A DNA stretch of 64,000 nucleotides from Parus major (Eukaryota > Chordata > Aves > Passeriformes > Paridae), in the NCBI RefSeq assembly GCF_001522545.3, contig NC_031771.1:24306847-24370846 (forward strand), read 5' to 3'. Below, piece by piece: positions 47,001 through 58,196 of the stretch. The translations under genes were made by a program, and so were the position numbers. The notes under the pieces were generated by a model. The model saw only the letters and a list, made by a program, of their open reading frames with translations, searched no databases and was not told where the DNA came from. The stretch's first letter is position 1. The number at the start of each line of letters is the position of its first letter.

Positions 47001-50000
47001 TGCTCTAGGTGATTATAGTAATGCTTAGGAGGAAACAGGCCAAACATATGCATTGCTAGTGGGGAGATAAAATGGGTATTTCAATACGAGACTTTAAAGC
47101 GTTTTTATTTACATTTCACTAGTAAGGTGTAATTCTGTTGAGAGAGCCAAGTTATTAAATGATCCTACTCTTAAGAGAACCTAGCTGTGTGTTGGTGTTG
47201 CTTATCATGTTATAATGACAGATACTAGGAAATCTTGTGCTGGCTGAAGCATGGTTTGGTGTCTGTTGTGTAAGCCTCAGAGCTGTTTGGATCTTGTGGT
47301 GTTTTTTTATTGTGAACTGTGGGGTTTAGCATTTAAGGCTCCATGTGCAATACCTCTTTTGTTAGACTGCATGGGCTGCATGATGGATTTGTGCTGTAAA
47401 GTTTTGATAACACAGGGATGTTTTAATTACTGCTGAGCAGTGCTTAGAGTATCAAGGCCTTTTCTGCCTCTTACCCCACCTCACTAGCAAGGGGGCTGGG
47501 GATGCACAAGAAGTTGGAAGGGGACAGAGGTAGGAGAGCTGACCCCAACTCACCCAAGGGACACCCTAGGCCATGATGATTTTGTGCTCAGCAAAATAAA
47601 AGATATGGGGCAAATGTTGTCAGGGCTGCTGTTTCTCAGGGACTCACTGGACACTGGCTGGTAGTGAACAACTGTTCTTTTTGCATCAGTTGATTTTCTT
47701 GCTTTTTTTTTTTTCCCTTTCCATTTCTGCCCCCCCCCCTTAAGTTGTCTCTGTCTCAATCCATGAGTTTTCTAAGTTTTGCCCTTCCTTTTCTCTTCCT
47801 TCTGTGGACAATATAGAGGCTCTATGGTGCCTAGCTGCCTATCAAGCTTAAACTACAATACAGGGTAAAGCCTTCTGGTCTTCACATGCTGCAAAATGCA
47901 CTTTGTGGTGAGCAGATAGGAGTTACTGTAATTTTAAGACTAACTGTGGGTCTGCAAAACACTCCAGAATGGGATTTGCTGCCTGCCCAGTCCTTCCCTG
48001 TTTTTTTTCTTTTTTTGTGTTCGGACATTCCCACTTGTCATGTTTGCCAATCTTGTCACATTTGCCAGTCTAGTCATCAAACAGGTGTCACTTTTAATTG
48101 GTTGGCTCTACAGTGTTTGCACAGTGAAAAGCAGTGAACTGCTTCCAGTTCAGTCAGACTAGAGTTGTACATGGAATGCTGAGATGTTGGGGTCAAAGTT
48201 CCTCTGGCTGCTCTGTGCCTATGCATGCTGCTGCAGCACTGGTTTTTGTGGGAGGGTGGTGGTCTGGCCCACCGATGCCAGTCACTGGATCAATATGAAA
48301 GTGATTCTGCAAGAGCTCATTCTCCGGGGTCATGAAGTGACTGTGTTGGTGGCCTCAAGCAATCTGCTCATCAACTACCAGGATACCTCCTCTCCTTTCA
48401 CTTTTGAAGTCCTGCAAGTCCCCTTCAGCCAGGAGACCCTGGATGCATCCATGGAAGACTTCCTCAATTTCTGGATGAATGAAGCCTCTAATCTCTTCCC
48501 CTGGGAGATCATGTGGACGATGAAAGAGCAACTGGAGGTCTTTACCAATATGTCGAAGCAGACCTGTGACACCTTGGTGATGAACTCTCACCTGATAGCA
48601 AAGCTGCAGCAGGCCAAGTTTGATGTTCTGATCGCTGACCCCCTGTCTATAGGCGGGGAGCTTGTAGCAGAAATCCTAGAGATCCCTTTTGTCTACAGCT
48701 TCCGCTTCTCTGATGGGAATGTGGTAGAGCGGCTGTGTGGTGGGCTCCCGTCCCCACCCTCCTACGTGCCTGCCAGCACAATGGGGCTGACTCACCAGAT
48801 GTCCTTTATGGAAAGACTACAGAATTTCCTCTTTTACATTTTCACTGATTTATTTTTCATGAAGTTTTGGCGAGCTGAATGGGATGGGTACTACAGTAAC
48901 GTCTTAGGTAGGGAAGCTGTTGACAGGTTTCTTTTCTTGCATGAGTTGTGCCTTTTGAATGCTTTGGGATCACCATGCTGTTCTCTCAAAATACTCTTTC
49001 TCAAAGGCCAGCAGAGGTGGCAATCTTGAAGTATCTTTCAGCTCTGCATAGTGCAGGGTGCTGAGTGTGAGTTCAGATTCTCAGCAATAAATGCTGTCAC
49101 CTTTCCTTTTCATCCACCATTCAGGGCTTGAAACAGTCTCCTTAAACTACATACATAGCTGAAAATTTTGCTCAAACATAGTACAGCTCAGGCATGATTC
49201 AACATTTAATAAAGAGACCATTTAGTTCAATGGACTTTGAATCTTGTCCAGGGCATCTAAGTTCAGGCAGATAATGAGTGAACAGCAAACACAAGGGCAT
49301 CTCTTATCTCTTCTGTCGCTGTCCAGTCTTTTTCTGCATTTGCAAAGAGGCCTTTGTGCTCTGAAAACTACTCCCTCTTCCCTGGACTGAATTTTTTAAT
49401 ACCACATAAAGACTTAATTACACCTTTATATCACTCTACTTGTAATGCAAACTTAATTTTCACTTCAGCAACTTTGTAACTGACTCATTGTTCTTTAACT
49501 TAAATACAAAGAAAAAATTACTGGTGCAGATTATTATACTGACCAAGTAGTAGAAGACGACACCCTACAGGTAATTTTTATCTTGCTGCTTATTTAGCTT
49601 GATTCCTGGTTGCATTAGGCTGGCTTTGGAAAACTATTTATCAATACTTCTAACCCTTTTACTCCCCAGTTTCACTTTGTGGAGAAAATACTGCAAAAAC
49701 AACTTGCAACATGTACCTAAGAATATATATTTTTCCAAATGGTAAACTATAAAACATCAGATTACCATTAAATTCTTTTTTTCAGATGGATTTCTAGAAA
49801 TATTGGGGTTTGCATAAAATGACATTAAAAGTATCCATGGAGTTGGCAAATTTTTCCCAGTATGTGTAAGAAGCAGCTGATCCAGTCCTTAAGAAAACTA
49901 GAGATGTCTGTACCTGTCTTTTATTGTTGTCTGAGCAGCCGCTAAATGAGTCACCATTTGAAAAATGCTACAGAACTTTGTTTAAAAACTTTCCTCCTGT

Positions 50001-53000
50001 CAGGCGATCATCACTTTGTCATTCATTTTTTATTGAACTAAATTTTCTGTGATTCTTCTCTTCCCCAAGTGTTCTCTGTTTTTACTACAAGCACAGGTAA
50101 TAATTCAGCACCACAAGAATTGCACTTCTATATTAGATTTGAAATGCTTCTTGCTTGTATTTCTCTAAAGTAATCATGAAGGTTCAAAATCCTTTTAAGC
50201 ATTGTACTCCCTTGCTCATGGCCACCAGCAAGAGCTGAACAAAGGGAAAGGAATAGATCCAGATTTGTGGATGTTTTCATTTTATGCATGGTTTGATAAA
50301 CTACACTGATTGGGAGTGCCAAAAGACAAAGGTAATGCTTCTGTTTCACAATCTAGAGCAAACAAGGTCACTCCCATGCACATTGTTAATCTCTTATACC
50401 TTGTCCACAGGAAGGCCCACAACCCTGTGTGAGACGATGGGGAAAGCAGAGATTTGGTTAATCAGAACATACTGGGATTTTGAATTTCCACGCCCTTACC
50501 TGCCCAACTTTGAGTTTGTTGGAGGACTTCATTGCCAGCCTGCAAAACCATTACCAAAGGTATCCCAACTTCATTCTGCTGTTGGCTGGTTTGTTACAAA
50601 GACTGTTTCTCTCCCTGCAAGCCATGTCCTGAGAAAGCTCATTCTTAAAGATGTTCTAGTGCTGCTGGGGAGCAAGGAACTATTTAGCACCCATCCATAC
50701 TTGTCCAAACTGAGGGCTGCTTTACAACCTGCAGTCTTAAAAGAGGATAGCTGATATCAGCACAGGGTAATACAGTGACTGTTTTAGGAAAAATAGCTGC
50801 TACCTCGGGGTACTTAAATGTAATTTTTTAATTCTAAGACACAGACTTGCTGCCCATGCTAACACTGAAATACCTGATGCCAGAAGGCGCTGTGACAAGA
50901 CAAATTCTTTAGGTAAAATGGGGTCAAAACTTGCAGAAATAGATGAGTGATAAACGTTTTTCAACTGTATCTTAGTTTAAGACATCTTAAAGGGAGTGAA
51001 ACACTGAGCATCTCCAGCCTATGCTCTGCTGTGAATTGCAGTATTCAGGTGAACTTGAAACTCCCAAATACTGAAGATGACTACATGACAAGCTCTGGTG
51101 TAGCTTATCAATCCTGTAGGAGCCTTGGAAGATATATGCCATCTTAAGTGCAAGTTGTCTACTAAAACCTTCTAACTCTCCTCCCACTCCCCTGTAGCAT
51201 GGGTTGAGCTTGGGGAAAATGGATAACCATTCTCTTTGGCATGTTACTGCTCCCGTTCACATGACACTTACTAATAATAGGAACAGGAAAACCTATTGGT
51301 CTGATTTGTAGAAAATGTTTTGAGCAATGTGGTACACTGTATGAAATGAGAACTGTCTGCAAAGTGATGGTACCAACTTGGTGAATCTGTGATCAGGATG
51401 CTGAAATACCCTCTCAGGTTTCAGCAGGGCTGTATAATGCAAAGTACTTGTTCCAGGAAAATCCACAACCATGACCATGCTAGGGAGAGTGTCACAGAGA
51501 ATGTACGGCCTGCTCATGATTACACCAGGATTCATTCCTGCTGCTTGAAATGTATCCTGAAACTTGCTTTCAAACAGACAAAGCATCTGTCACCTGTCTC
51601 AACTTGTCCTGCTCCTCCTTGGGGAGAAACTGACCATTTTCCACAGGGCCAAGTCTGTCAAGCCCTTCTGTCAAGAGGTACTCACACCACCATCATTCCC
51701 TTAATAAGCTGAAAAGGTTATGCTCTCTAGTCACAGAAATCTGTTTAATCTGCATTGTGTAATTACCGCTGGTATGTTTTCTGTCTCTCCTAGGAAATGG
51801 AAGAATTTGTTCAGAGCTCAGGGGAACATGGTGTCATTGTATTCACTCTTGGGTCGATGGTCCACAACCTAAGTGATGAAAGAAGTAATGTGATCGCCAA
51901 AGCCCTCAGTCAGCTTCCACAAAAGGTGAATTTCTTTTCAAGCCTAAAACAAGTTGCCTTGTTGCCTTGCTTTTTTCACTTTCATTGCTCTCTGTGAGCC
52001 TCTTATGTTCAGAGTGGCCTGTTCTTTATCTGCATCCCTGATGGATATGATACAGCCAGGAAGCTTGGCTCTCTCAGAGAGACAGACTGCCGAGTTACCT
52101 CATGGGGAGTTCTGGTGTTTCACCTCCTCTGAACCAAATGACGTGGACCTGTGTCTACAGGCCAAAATACAAAAATCACTCCATGCATTTTTTAAATTAG
52201 TACATAATAACCAATCAAAGAGTTCAACTGGAGCCAAAGCTATTTGAATTACTGGGAAAAGGTATGTGGGTTTGAGATAAAGCTCTAAAGTACATGTAAT
52301 AATACAGAAAGGCATATCACATGCACCATGTTTACCACCCTATTCTTCCTTTGTTCAAGGTCCTCTGGCGGTACAAAGGGAAAAAACCAGAAACTCTGGG
52401 CTCCAACACCAGGATTTATGGCTGGATACCACAAAATGACCTGCTTGGTAAGACTGATTCTATCTGGGATGGACTGCACCCTTGGAAAAACGGTTTACTT
52501 TGTTTTTCAACCAAAATGGTTAATTCAGGCAACAGAACCATGTAGTGCTTGTGGATACACTTTATTTCACAGCTTAAGCTGCAGAACTTTGCTCTTGGGA
52601 GCCTTGGTTTCCTAAAATGCCCTGACTTACAGAGTTTGGTGGCAGCTGCCTGGAAGGGCTCAAAAACACCCAAAGGCAGGAGTAAATACCAAAGTAGAGA
52701 TGTACTCCAGAGTTGGAGTTGGCTTCTGCAGTTCATCTCTAGCGCTCATTCTTCAAAATGCTTGACCTAAGCAAGGCTGAAGCATGGGGCTGTTCTGACC
52801 CTGGCACCATGTGAAAACTACAACTGCACAATAGGGGAAGGGCCAAAAAGTAACTGTGGGGTAGTCTGGAGGGACATGCTGATGCACATGTTGTGTTAAA
52901 TATGACTGTGGGAAAGCTAAGCATGCAAGCTCTGCTGTTGATCCAGAGATCAGGGCTGTTCCCTTCTCTAGCAGTGCATTGTCCCCTCTATGCACTGCTC

Positions 53001-54794
53001 ACATCCCAGTGAATGCAGTCTGCCACAGCTGCTGTAACATGCACCTCTCCTTCCCTTTCCAGGCCATCCCTTGACTAAGGCCTTTATCACACATGGTGGG
53101 ACCAATGGGCTCTATGAAGCCATCTACCACGGGATCCCAATGGTTGGGATTCCCATGTTTGCTGACCAGCACGACAACATTGCTCACATGGTAGCAAAAG
53201 GAGCTGCAGTTCAGGTGGATTTCAACACAATGAAGACCCAGGACCTGGTTGATGCACTGAACACAGTCATTTACAATTCCACGTGAGTTTTGTTCTTGCC
53301 TTAATAGCCTCAGCCTAGTGTAAAATTCTGGGATGCTGATGTGAAAAATTCTGCTGGCTCTTCTAAGAATGGAAAATGCAGAAAATCTGAAGTTTGGATT
53401 TCAGATGAAAGTCATCTTTCCCTTCTGAGAATCACCATTTCTCAAAAAGGAGAGATCAGTAATTTGGTTTTCCTCATATTGCATTTTATGAGTGCTTTGA
53501 GAAAAATAGTCATTGGAAAGTTCAGAGGAGCTTTTGAGAGTTCTCTGCCAGTGTAAATCCTCTGGAGGTTCTGAATGACAGTTCTAGTTTAATTAGGTCT
53601 TAGCTGCCTATAGTCATAACAGTTCTTTCTCTGACCCCTGACTTAGCAGTATCCTTAGGTTACCATACCTATCAGTCAGGACTTAGAGGAGAAGGAAGCT
53701 GGGATCCCTTGCTAAGGATAAGACCACTGACAAGGGGATTGGAAAAATGCAGAAGTCCTCAATCTTTAGCAGCAGATCCCATCCAGTGTGAAGGACAGGT
53801 GTTCCTTCAAGTGAGAGCCTGCAAATTCCTGAAGCAAATGGACCAGCACTGATGGAGGTGTCTAGTATCTGAGGGAGTCAGCCATGGCAGAGATGATCTG
53901 TAACAACTTGGATGGCAGCTGGTACATGTGGCCTCCCCAGCCTTCCCCTTAGTTTTACTACTGAGCATGACACCATAGGGACCATTGAGTCAGTTGGGAT
54001 CAGCTTTCCTTGATGTGTCCCCTCCCAATTCCTTGCACAGCCTCAGCCTCCTCGCTGGTGGGGTGGTGTGAGAGCCAGAAAAGGCCTTTGCTCTGCGTAA
54101 GCTCAGCAGTAAAGGAAACATCCCTATTGTATCGACACTGTTTCCAGCACAAATCCAAAAAATAGCCCACACCAGCTACTATGAATAAAGTTAACCCTAT
54201 CCCAGCCCAAATCAACACACTCTATTATATTGGAACAAAAATGCTGCAAATGTTTCCATCTTGTTTTTTTTTAAAGGAGTATCTGGAATAATTTTAAATA
54301 ACTTTTTTTTGCAAAATATTGGCTTTCTCTATTACTGTTCTTAACCCAAGTTTATGCATTCAGGAATAAATTGGACCAGTCTCAAATATAATTAAATATG
54401 ACTAATAAAAATACAAGCAGGGCTGGTCCACCTTCCTCAAGAGGACTGCCAGGTGCTAAATGGTTTATTTCAGGAATAAGTGAGAAATCTCTTTGGTTTA
54501 TTCCTTTTTTTCCCCAGCTATAAGGAAAATGCTCTAAAGTTATCCAAGATACAGCACGACCAGCCTGTTAAACCTCTGGACAGAGCCGTCTTCTGGATTG
54601 AATTTGTCATGCGTCACAAAGGAGCAAAGCACTTGAGACCAGCTGCTCACCATCTCACTTGGTACCAGTACCACAGCCTGGATGTTCTGGCATTCTTGTT
54701 CACCTGTACTGCCACTATTGTCCTCATTCTTTTCAAGTGCTGCCTATGTTGCTGTAGAAGATGTGGCAGGATTGCAAAGAGGAAGAAGGAATAG
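43292..54794 (+). CDS. UGT2A1: UGT2A1-type UDP-glucuronosyltransferase locus: three alternative first exons, shared exons 2-6
   Basis: UGT2 enzymes are ER-lumenal type I membrane proteins that glucuronidate steroids, odorants and xenobiotics. The first exon encodes the signal peptide and acceptor-binding half; exons 2-6 encode the UDP-glucuronate-binding half and membrane anchor. Three intact first exons (43292-44027, 45696-46410, 48184-48907) each end in phase 1 with a GT donor. Only one set of downstream exons follows, and its first member begins in the matching phase. Splicing each to exons 2-6 gives 533, 526 and 529 residues, all typical UGT lengths. The same layout is known for mammalian UGT2A1/2A2 and for UGT1A. 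Alternatively these are relics of tandem genes whose exons 2-6 were lost, with only the third exon used. UGT2A rather than UGT2B is inferred from this structure and the position near YTHDC1. Confidence 0.85.
45696..46410 (+). CDS. UGT2A1: UGT2A first exon b
   Basis: Encodes residues 1-238. The signal peptide is [15 protein letters not shown], followed by [12 protein letters not shown] with catalytic His32 and CDGVVKN with the partner Asp. [21 protein letters not shown] and [18 protein letters not shown] are standard UGT2 segments. The donor is GTAAGT at 46411. A run of 11 T (45971-45981) inside the coding sequence keeps the frame as written but is a likely site of sequencing or replication slippage. 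The middle region differs strongly from exons a and c, which implies different acceptor preferences. Confidence 0.87.
47270..47850 (+). mobile_element. LTR relic (avian ERVL-like) upstream of UGT first exon c
   Basis: Aligns by eye with the reverse complement of 53900-54225. Shared landmarks are 'GGATTTGTGCTG.AAA', 'CAAGGCCTTTTCTG.CTCT', 'AGTTGG.AGGGGACA' and 'AGCTGA.CCCAACT', then 'GTGCTCAGCAAAATAAAA'. The right end, 'tctgtctcaatccatgagtt' with 'ctaagttttgcccttcc', resembles the 3' end of LTRs common in songbird genomes. It ends about 330 bases before exon c, in the same orientation. No retroviral gene remains. Confidence 0.65.
48034..48078 (+). repeat. 18-bp tandem repeat upstream of first exon c
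   Basis: CTTGTCATGTTTGCCAAT (48034-48051) is followed by CTTGTCACATTTGCCAGT (48052-48069) and a partial CTAGTCATC (48070-48078). The array lies 106-150 bases before the exon c ATG, where a proximal promoter would be expected. An inverted CCAAT (ATTGG) follows at about 48098. A regulatory role is inference from position only. Confidence 0.75.
48184..48907 (+). CDS. UGT2A1: UGT2A first exon c
   Basis: Encodes residues 1-241. A cysteine-rich signal peptide ([17 protein letters not shown]) precedes [13 protein letters not shown] with catalytic His34. TCDTLVMNS carries the partner Asp. [20 protein letters not shown] and [17 protein letters not shown] follow, and the exon ends YYSNVLG. The donor is GTAGGG at 48908, weaker than the GTAAGT of exons a and b. 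It is the first exon closest to exon 2 (1.5 kb). An LTR relic and a tandem 18-mer occupy its proximal upstream region. Confidence 0.88.
50411..54794 (+). CDS. UGT2A1: UGT2A shared exons 2-6
   Basis: Exons are 50411-50559 (149 bp), 51794-51925 (132), 52360-52447 (88), 53063-53282 (220) and 54518-54794 (277). The 149/132/88/220 sizes are the hallmark of UGT2 genes. They encode the nucleotide-sugar-binding domain, with the UGT signature around [20 protein letters not shown] and [11 protein letters not shown] in exon 5. Exon 6 carries the transmembrane helix ([19 protein letters not shown]), a cysteine-rich juxtamembrane segment and the lysine-rich cytosolic tail RIAKRKKE, an ER-retrieval type ending. 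No frameshift or stop was seen. Intron 5 (53283-54517) contains an antisense LTR relic. Confidence 0.92.
53900..54225 (-). mobile_element. LTR relic (same family as 47.3-47.85 kb) in UGT intron 5, antisense
   Basis: The minus strand shares 'GGATTTGTGCTGGAAA', 'CAAAGGCCTTTTCTGGCTCT', 'CACCCCACCAGCGAG', 'GAATTGGGAGGGGACACA', 'AGCTGATCCCAACTGACTC' and 'TGGTGTCATGCTCAG' in order with the plus-strand copy at 47270-47850. It accounts for an open minus-strand frame (54000-54218) with a chance membrane-like segment. No gag, pol or env was recognised. Confidence 0.65.
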
Positions 54795-54974
54795 ACACCT
54801 TGTTCCCATCAGCAGTTTTCTTTTCCTAGGCCAATTCAGCAAGGCATCTATACACATTCTTTGGTCAACAAGTTTATTGGGATATGCTTTAAGCTGGGCA
54901 TATCATGAATGCACCACAACAAAGCTGCTGTTGGGCAGAGCTGCTTGCTTAGCCAGCAAATTCCTTCTGGTCTA

Positions 54975-54980
54975 AATAAA
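54975..54980 (+). promoter_or_regulatory. UGT2A1: UGT2A polyadenylation signal
   Basis: The first AATAAA after the stop codon (54792-54794) lies 181 bases downstream. A second AATAAA at 55840-55845 could give a longer 3' UTR. Confidence 0.7.
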
Positions 54981-54994
54981 ATTGAATTATAGTT

Positions 54995-57900
54995 GCTTTA
55001 TCCCTTGGGACCGTGTTAGCTGATCACACATGGCCCTTGCCATGGTAATTTTTGCTCTAAGTTTTCAAATATCTCAAACATTTTGGTCTATTTAACAAAT
55101 TCAGCCTTGCCCTATTTGGTACTGTGGGTCTGCAACTATGCTCCTTATTCTCTGTCCTCTCCTCTAGTGTCATGCAGGTTTGATTACTGCTTCACGACAA
55201 AAATGCCTCTCCTCCTGACAGAAAAGCTCTCTCCAGACTGGACAGTGAATCCAAGATCACAGGCTCCTAAAAAGTGTCCATCTTAAGGGCCATGATCATG
55301 AAAACTGGGAGCTGTAAGTGGTAAATGCACTGACTACTTGGGGCCTGAGGGGTGATGAGAATTCTAAGACCATCAAAGAATTACTTTCCTGAGAACAAAT
55401 TCTCTTTCCCATTTGGTCTGGAATTCCTACTGCACGGGCCATCATTCTAACTGCAACATTGCAGGGGTGTGAAAACCACCTCTGTCAGGAACTTGCCCAC
55501 CTTAACAGCTAATTGATAAATGCAGGGAAACTTCTTAGAGAGGGAACTTGCAAAGAGGTAACATTCTATGTGTGAACAGTGCAATAGCCACTTTCGTTGT
55601 CTGAAAAGCTGGAGAGAAAATAGTGCAGCCCTTGGGTCAGATAAGAGTGGTAGTATATGTAGTACTTCTTCAGGTCTTAAAGATGGCTGTAAAATGCTGC
55701 TAGTCCGGGCCTCCTGTTCTAGGTAAGGTTATTTCACTGCTGTGCCAGCTTACTCAAGAAAAAACCTGCTCGAATTTTAACTGATATTTTTAAATATTCT
55801 GGAATTGTTTTTGAACAGAACGTGATTATTTGTTTACATAATAAAATTCCTTACACCACATCAGCTTTTTTTTATTAGCATTGTCATGTTTCAGCATCTG
55901 CTTAAACTTCTTCACACTACAACAAGTACAAAAGCTCATCTGTTTCCAAACTAAAGAGGGGTGTACTTTCCTACAAGACTACTGCACCTCATGGCAATTT
56001 CTTGTATACTGTTCCTATGGTCCTGAAGGGATCACAACCAGGAACATGCACAGTGAACAGAAATGCCTGACACAAGGCCCCAGATCAGAAAAGGATTGCT
56101 TTAACTGTTCAGAGAGCTGGGTGGGTCTCTAGACACAGCTCCCCAAGCTGGATCACTATGAGCCCCTGTCACCCAGTTACGGAGATGTCAGAAGGCCCAG
56201 CAAGCCTCCCAGCACACTGCACAGGTATTGGTCAGTCAGGGTTAACATAAGACACTGGAAACAGGACAGGTGGGAAAAGCTGGACAAAGTGCTGCACAGT
56301 CCCTGAAAGGAGGTGCTTCATTTACATAAGCTACTCTACTAGAGAAATTATGCTTATCTAGTATTGAATTTAAAAAGTAAATAAACAAATACAAAATAAC
56401 CCTGAACAAAAAAGCTCAAACAAAAACAACACCGCCTCTTCATTTTAGTCTGTATATAATGCAGAGAAATATATCAAAGTATGAGGGTGGTCTATGATGC
56501 ATTTCTCCAATTAGACATAGAATGTACACTAAATCTGACAGACTGATTCTTCCAGCTAGCAGGCAATACCTCTCTGTGCACAAGAAACTGTGTTGAGGAA
56601 CCCAGACACATATTCAGCCTCCTGTACTGCTTAAAGAATGCAAGCATACTTGTACATTGGAGGTCTAACTTTTTGTTTAACACATGTAGATGTTTACTGT
56701 GATTGTAGACTAAAATAAACAGCACAAATTACTGCCAGATCAAAAAACCACTTTTCCACAAATGCCACACAGTGCCCAGTCCTACCATTGCCTTTTATAA
56801 AAACAGCTGCAGCATCCAGCAGGGTAGAGCTGGAGGTGTTTAAAGCATTATTACATTACATGGATTTATTACATGAGAAGACAATGAAGGAAGTTTATGA
56901 AGTCCACCAAGGCAGTGCTAATTCTTTCAAGTTTTGGAAAGTTGGAAATTGCTAGATAAACTGAAGAACTTTCACTACAAGTTTTACTTTCTTTCTCCCC
57001 TCACAGTTTTACCATTAGCATTTAGGTTAAAATATTTTGTATTTAAGATAAGTAACAAGTGATCACTACAACAAACATGTGCAAACTCTGGATCTTGCAG
57101 GACTAACACATTCCTGAGACAGATATGTTGAGGCTGAGGACAGCCTCTCAACAGGCTTGAAGATCATATGATTGAGGTGAACATGTAGGGCCTTAACTCT
57201 GATGAGCTACAGGAGTTATTGGCTACTCCACTATGGAAACAGAAATGCAATTACCTTTTATATCAGCGGTCCTTTTCCTAAATCTGGCTTCAGATCAATT
57301 TCATTTACCACAAAGAACATCTGAACTATTTCTGAACATAGAACTTTTCCTAGAACTGACAGAATCTAGAAAAACTGTCAAGCTTAGAAAACCAAGAAAC
57401 CCAACATGGAGTTTTAAACATTTCAATAGTTACCAATTTATTTTTATAAAAAAAAAAAATGGTAGCAATGTAGAATACAGCAATATTTTCTGGTTCCACG
57501 CACGCAGGTTGTGAACATTCCAAGCAATGTGTACATTTTGGAAAGAGACTAGACAAGAGAATTGACCAAAATGTTACTGAACACGGGAAGATTTTTTAAA
57601 AAGGCTAAAAATTAGGTATCAATAGTGTCTTCTTAATATTGCTTTCCTTACTGAAGACTGAAAAAAAACCACTTGACTTCACAGATAGGGAAAAAAAATG
57701 GGGGGGAAGGAGGGGGGAAAAAAGGCTGCTACAACACTGCCATACCGTCAAAAAAAGAAAAATAAATCATACTTCAATATTTGCATACTTGATAGCAGCA
57801 TTCTCCCATCGAACCATATGAAACTACAGGAAGAAAACATCAAAGAAGAAAAAAAAAAAAAAAAGGCAGTTATCCATCAGTATTCAAAAACCTAGAATGA

Positions 57901-58196
57901 AGTCACTAAGTAGATGAACACTTATTGAGAATTAATCAGTATCTACATTCTTAGCTGCTTCCAACTCTGTTCCAATAGAAACATGAAGTTGAGTGTCAGC
58001 TTTGTGTATTTTATTTTTGGCCTATTTGAGTTTTTCCAGTTCATAGTTCACTGCATGCTTGGAAGTGAGAGGGTCATTATAAATCCTTCTACACAACGAA
58101 CTTTAAGTAGACAGATGAAAATAAAATGTACTACTTGTAAACACACAAAAAAATACAAGCTTTTTTTGTTTCAAGTGAGCACTGGTTCCAGATAGA
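54995..58196. other. Convergent 3' region between UGT2A and YTHDC1
   Basis: No coding gene was supported. Reading leftward from 58196 this contains the YTHDC1 3' UTR. Candidate minus-strand AATAAA signals appear on the plus strand as TTTATT at 58010-58015, 57438-57443, 56865-56870 and 55871-55876; which is used cannot be told. A-rich tracts lie near 57.67-57.87 kb. Human YTHDC1 also has a long AT-rich 3' UTR. Confidence 0.5.

Noticed and set aside
54000..54218. 72-codon minus-strand ORF with a membrane-like helix inside UGT intron 5
   Set aside because: It lies within an LTR relic that has a second copy at 47.3-47.85 kb, so the open frame is explained by repeat sequence.
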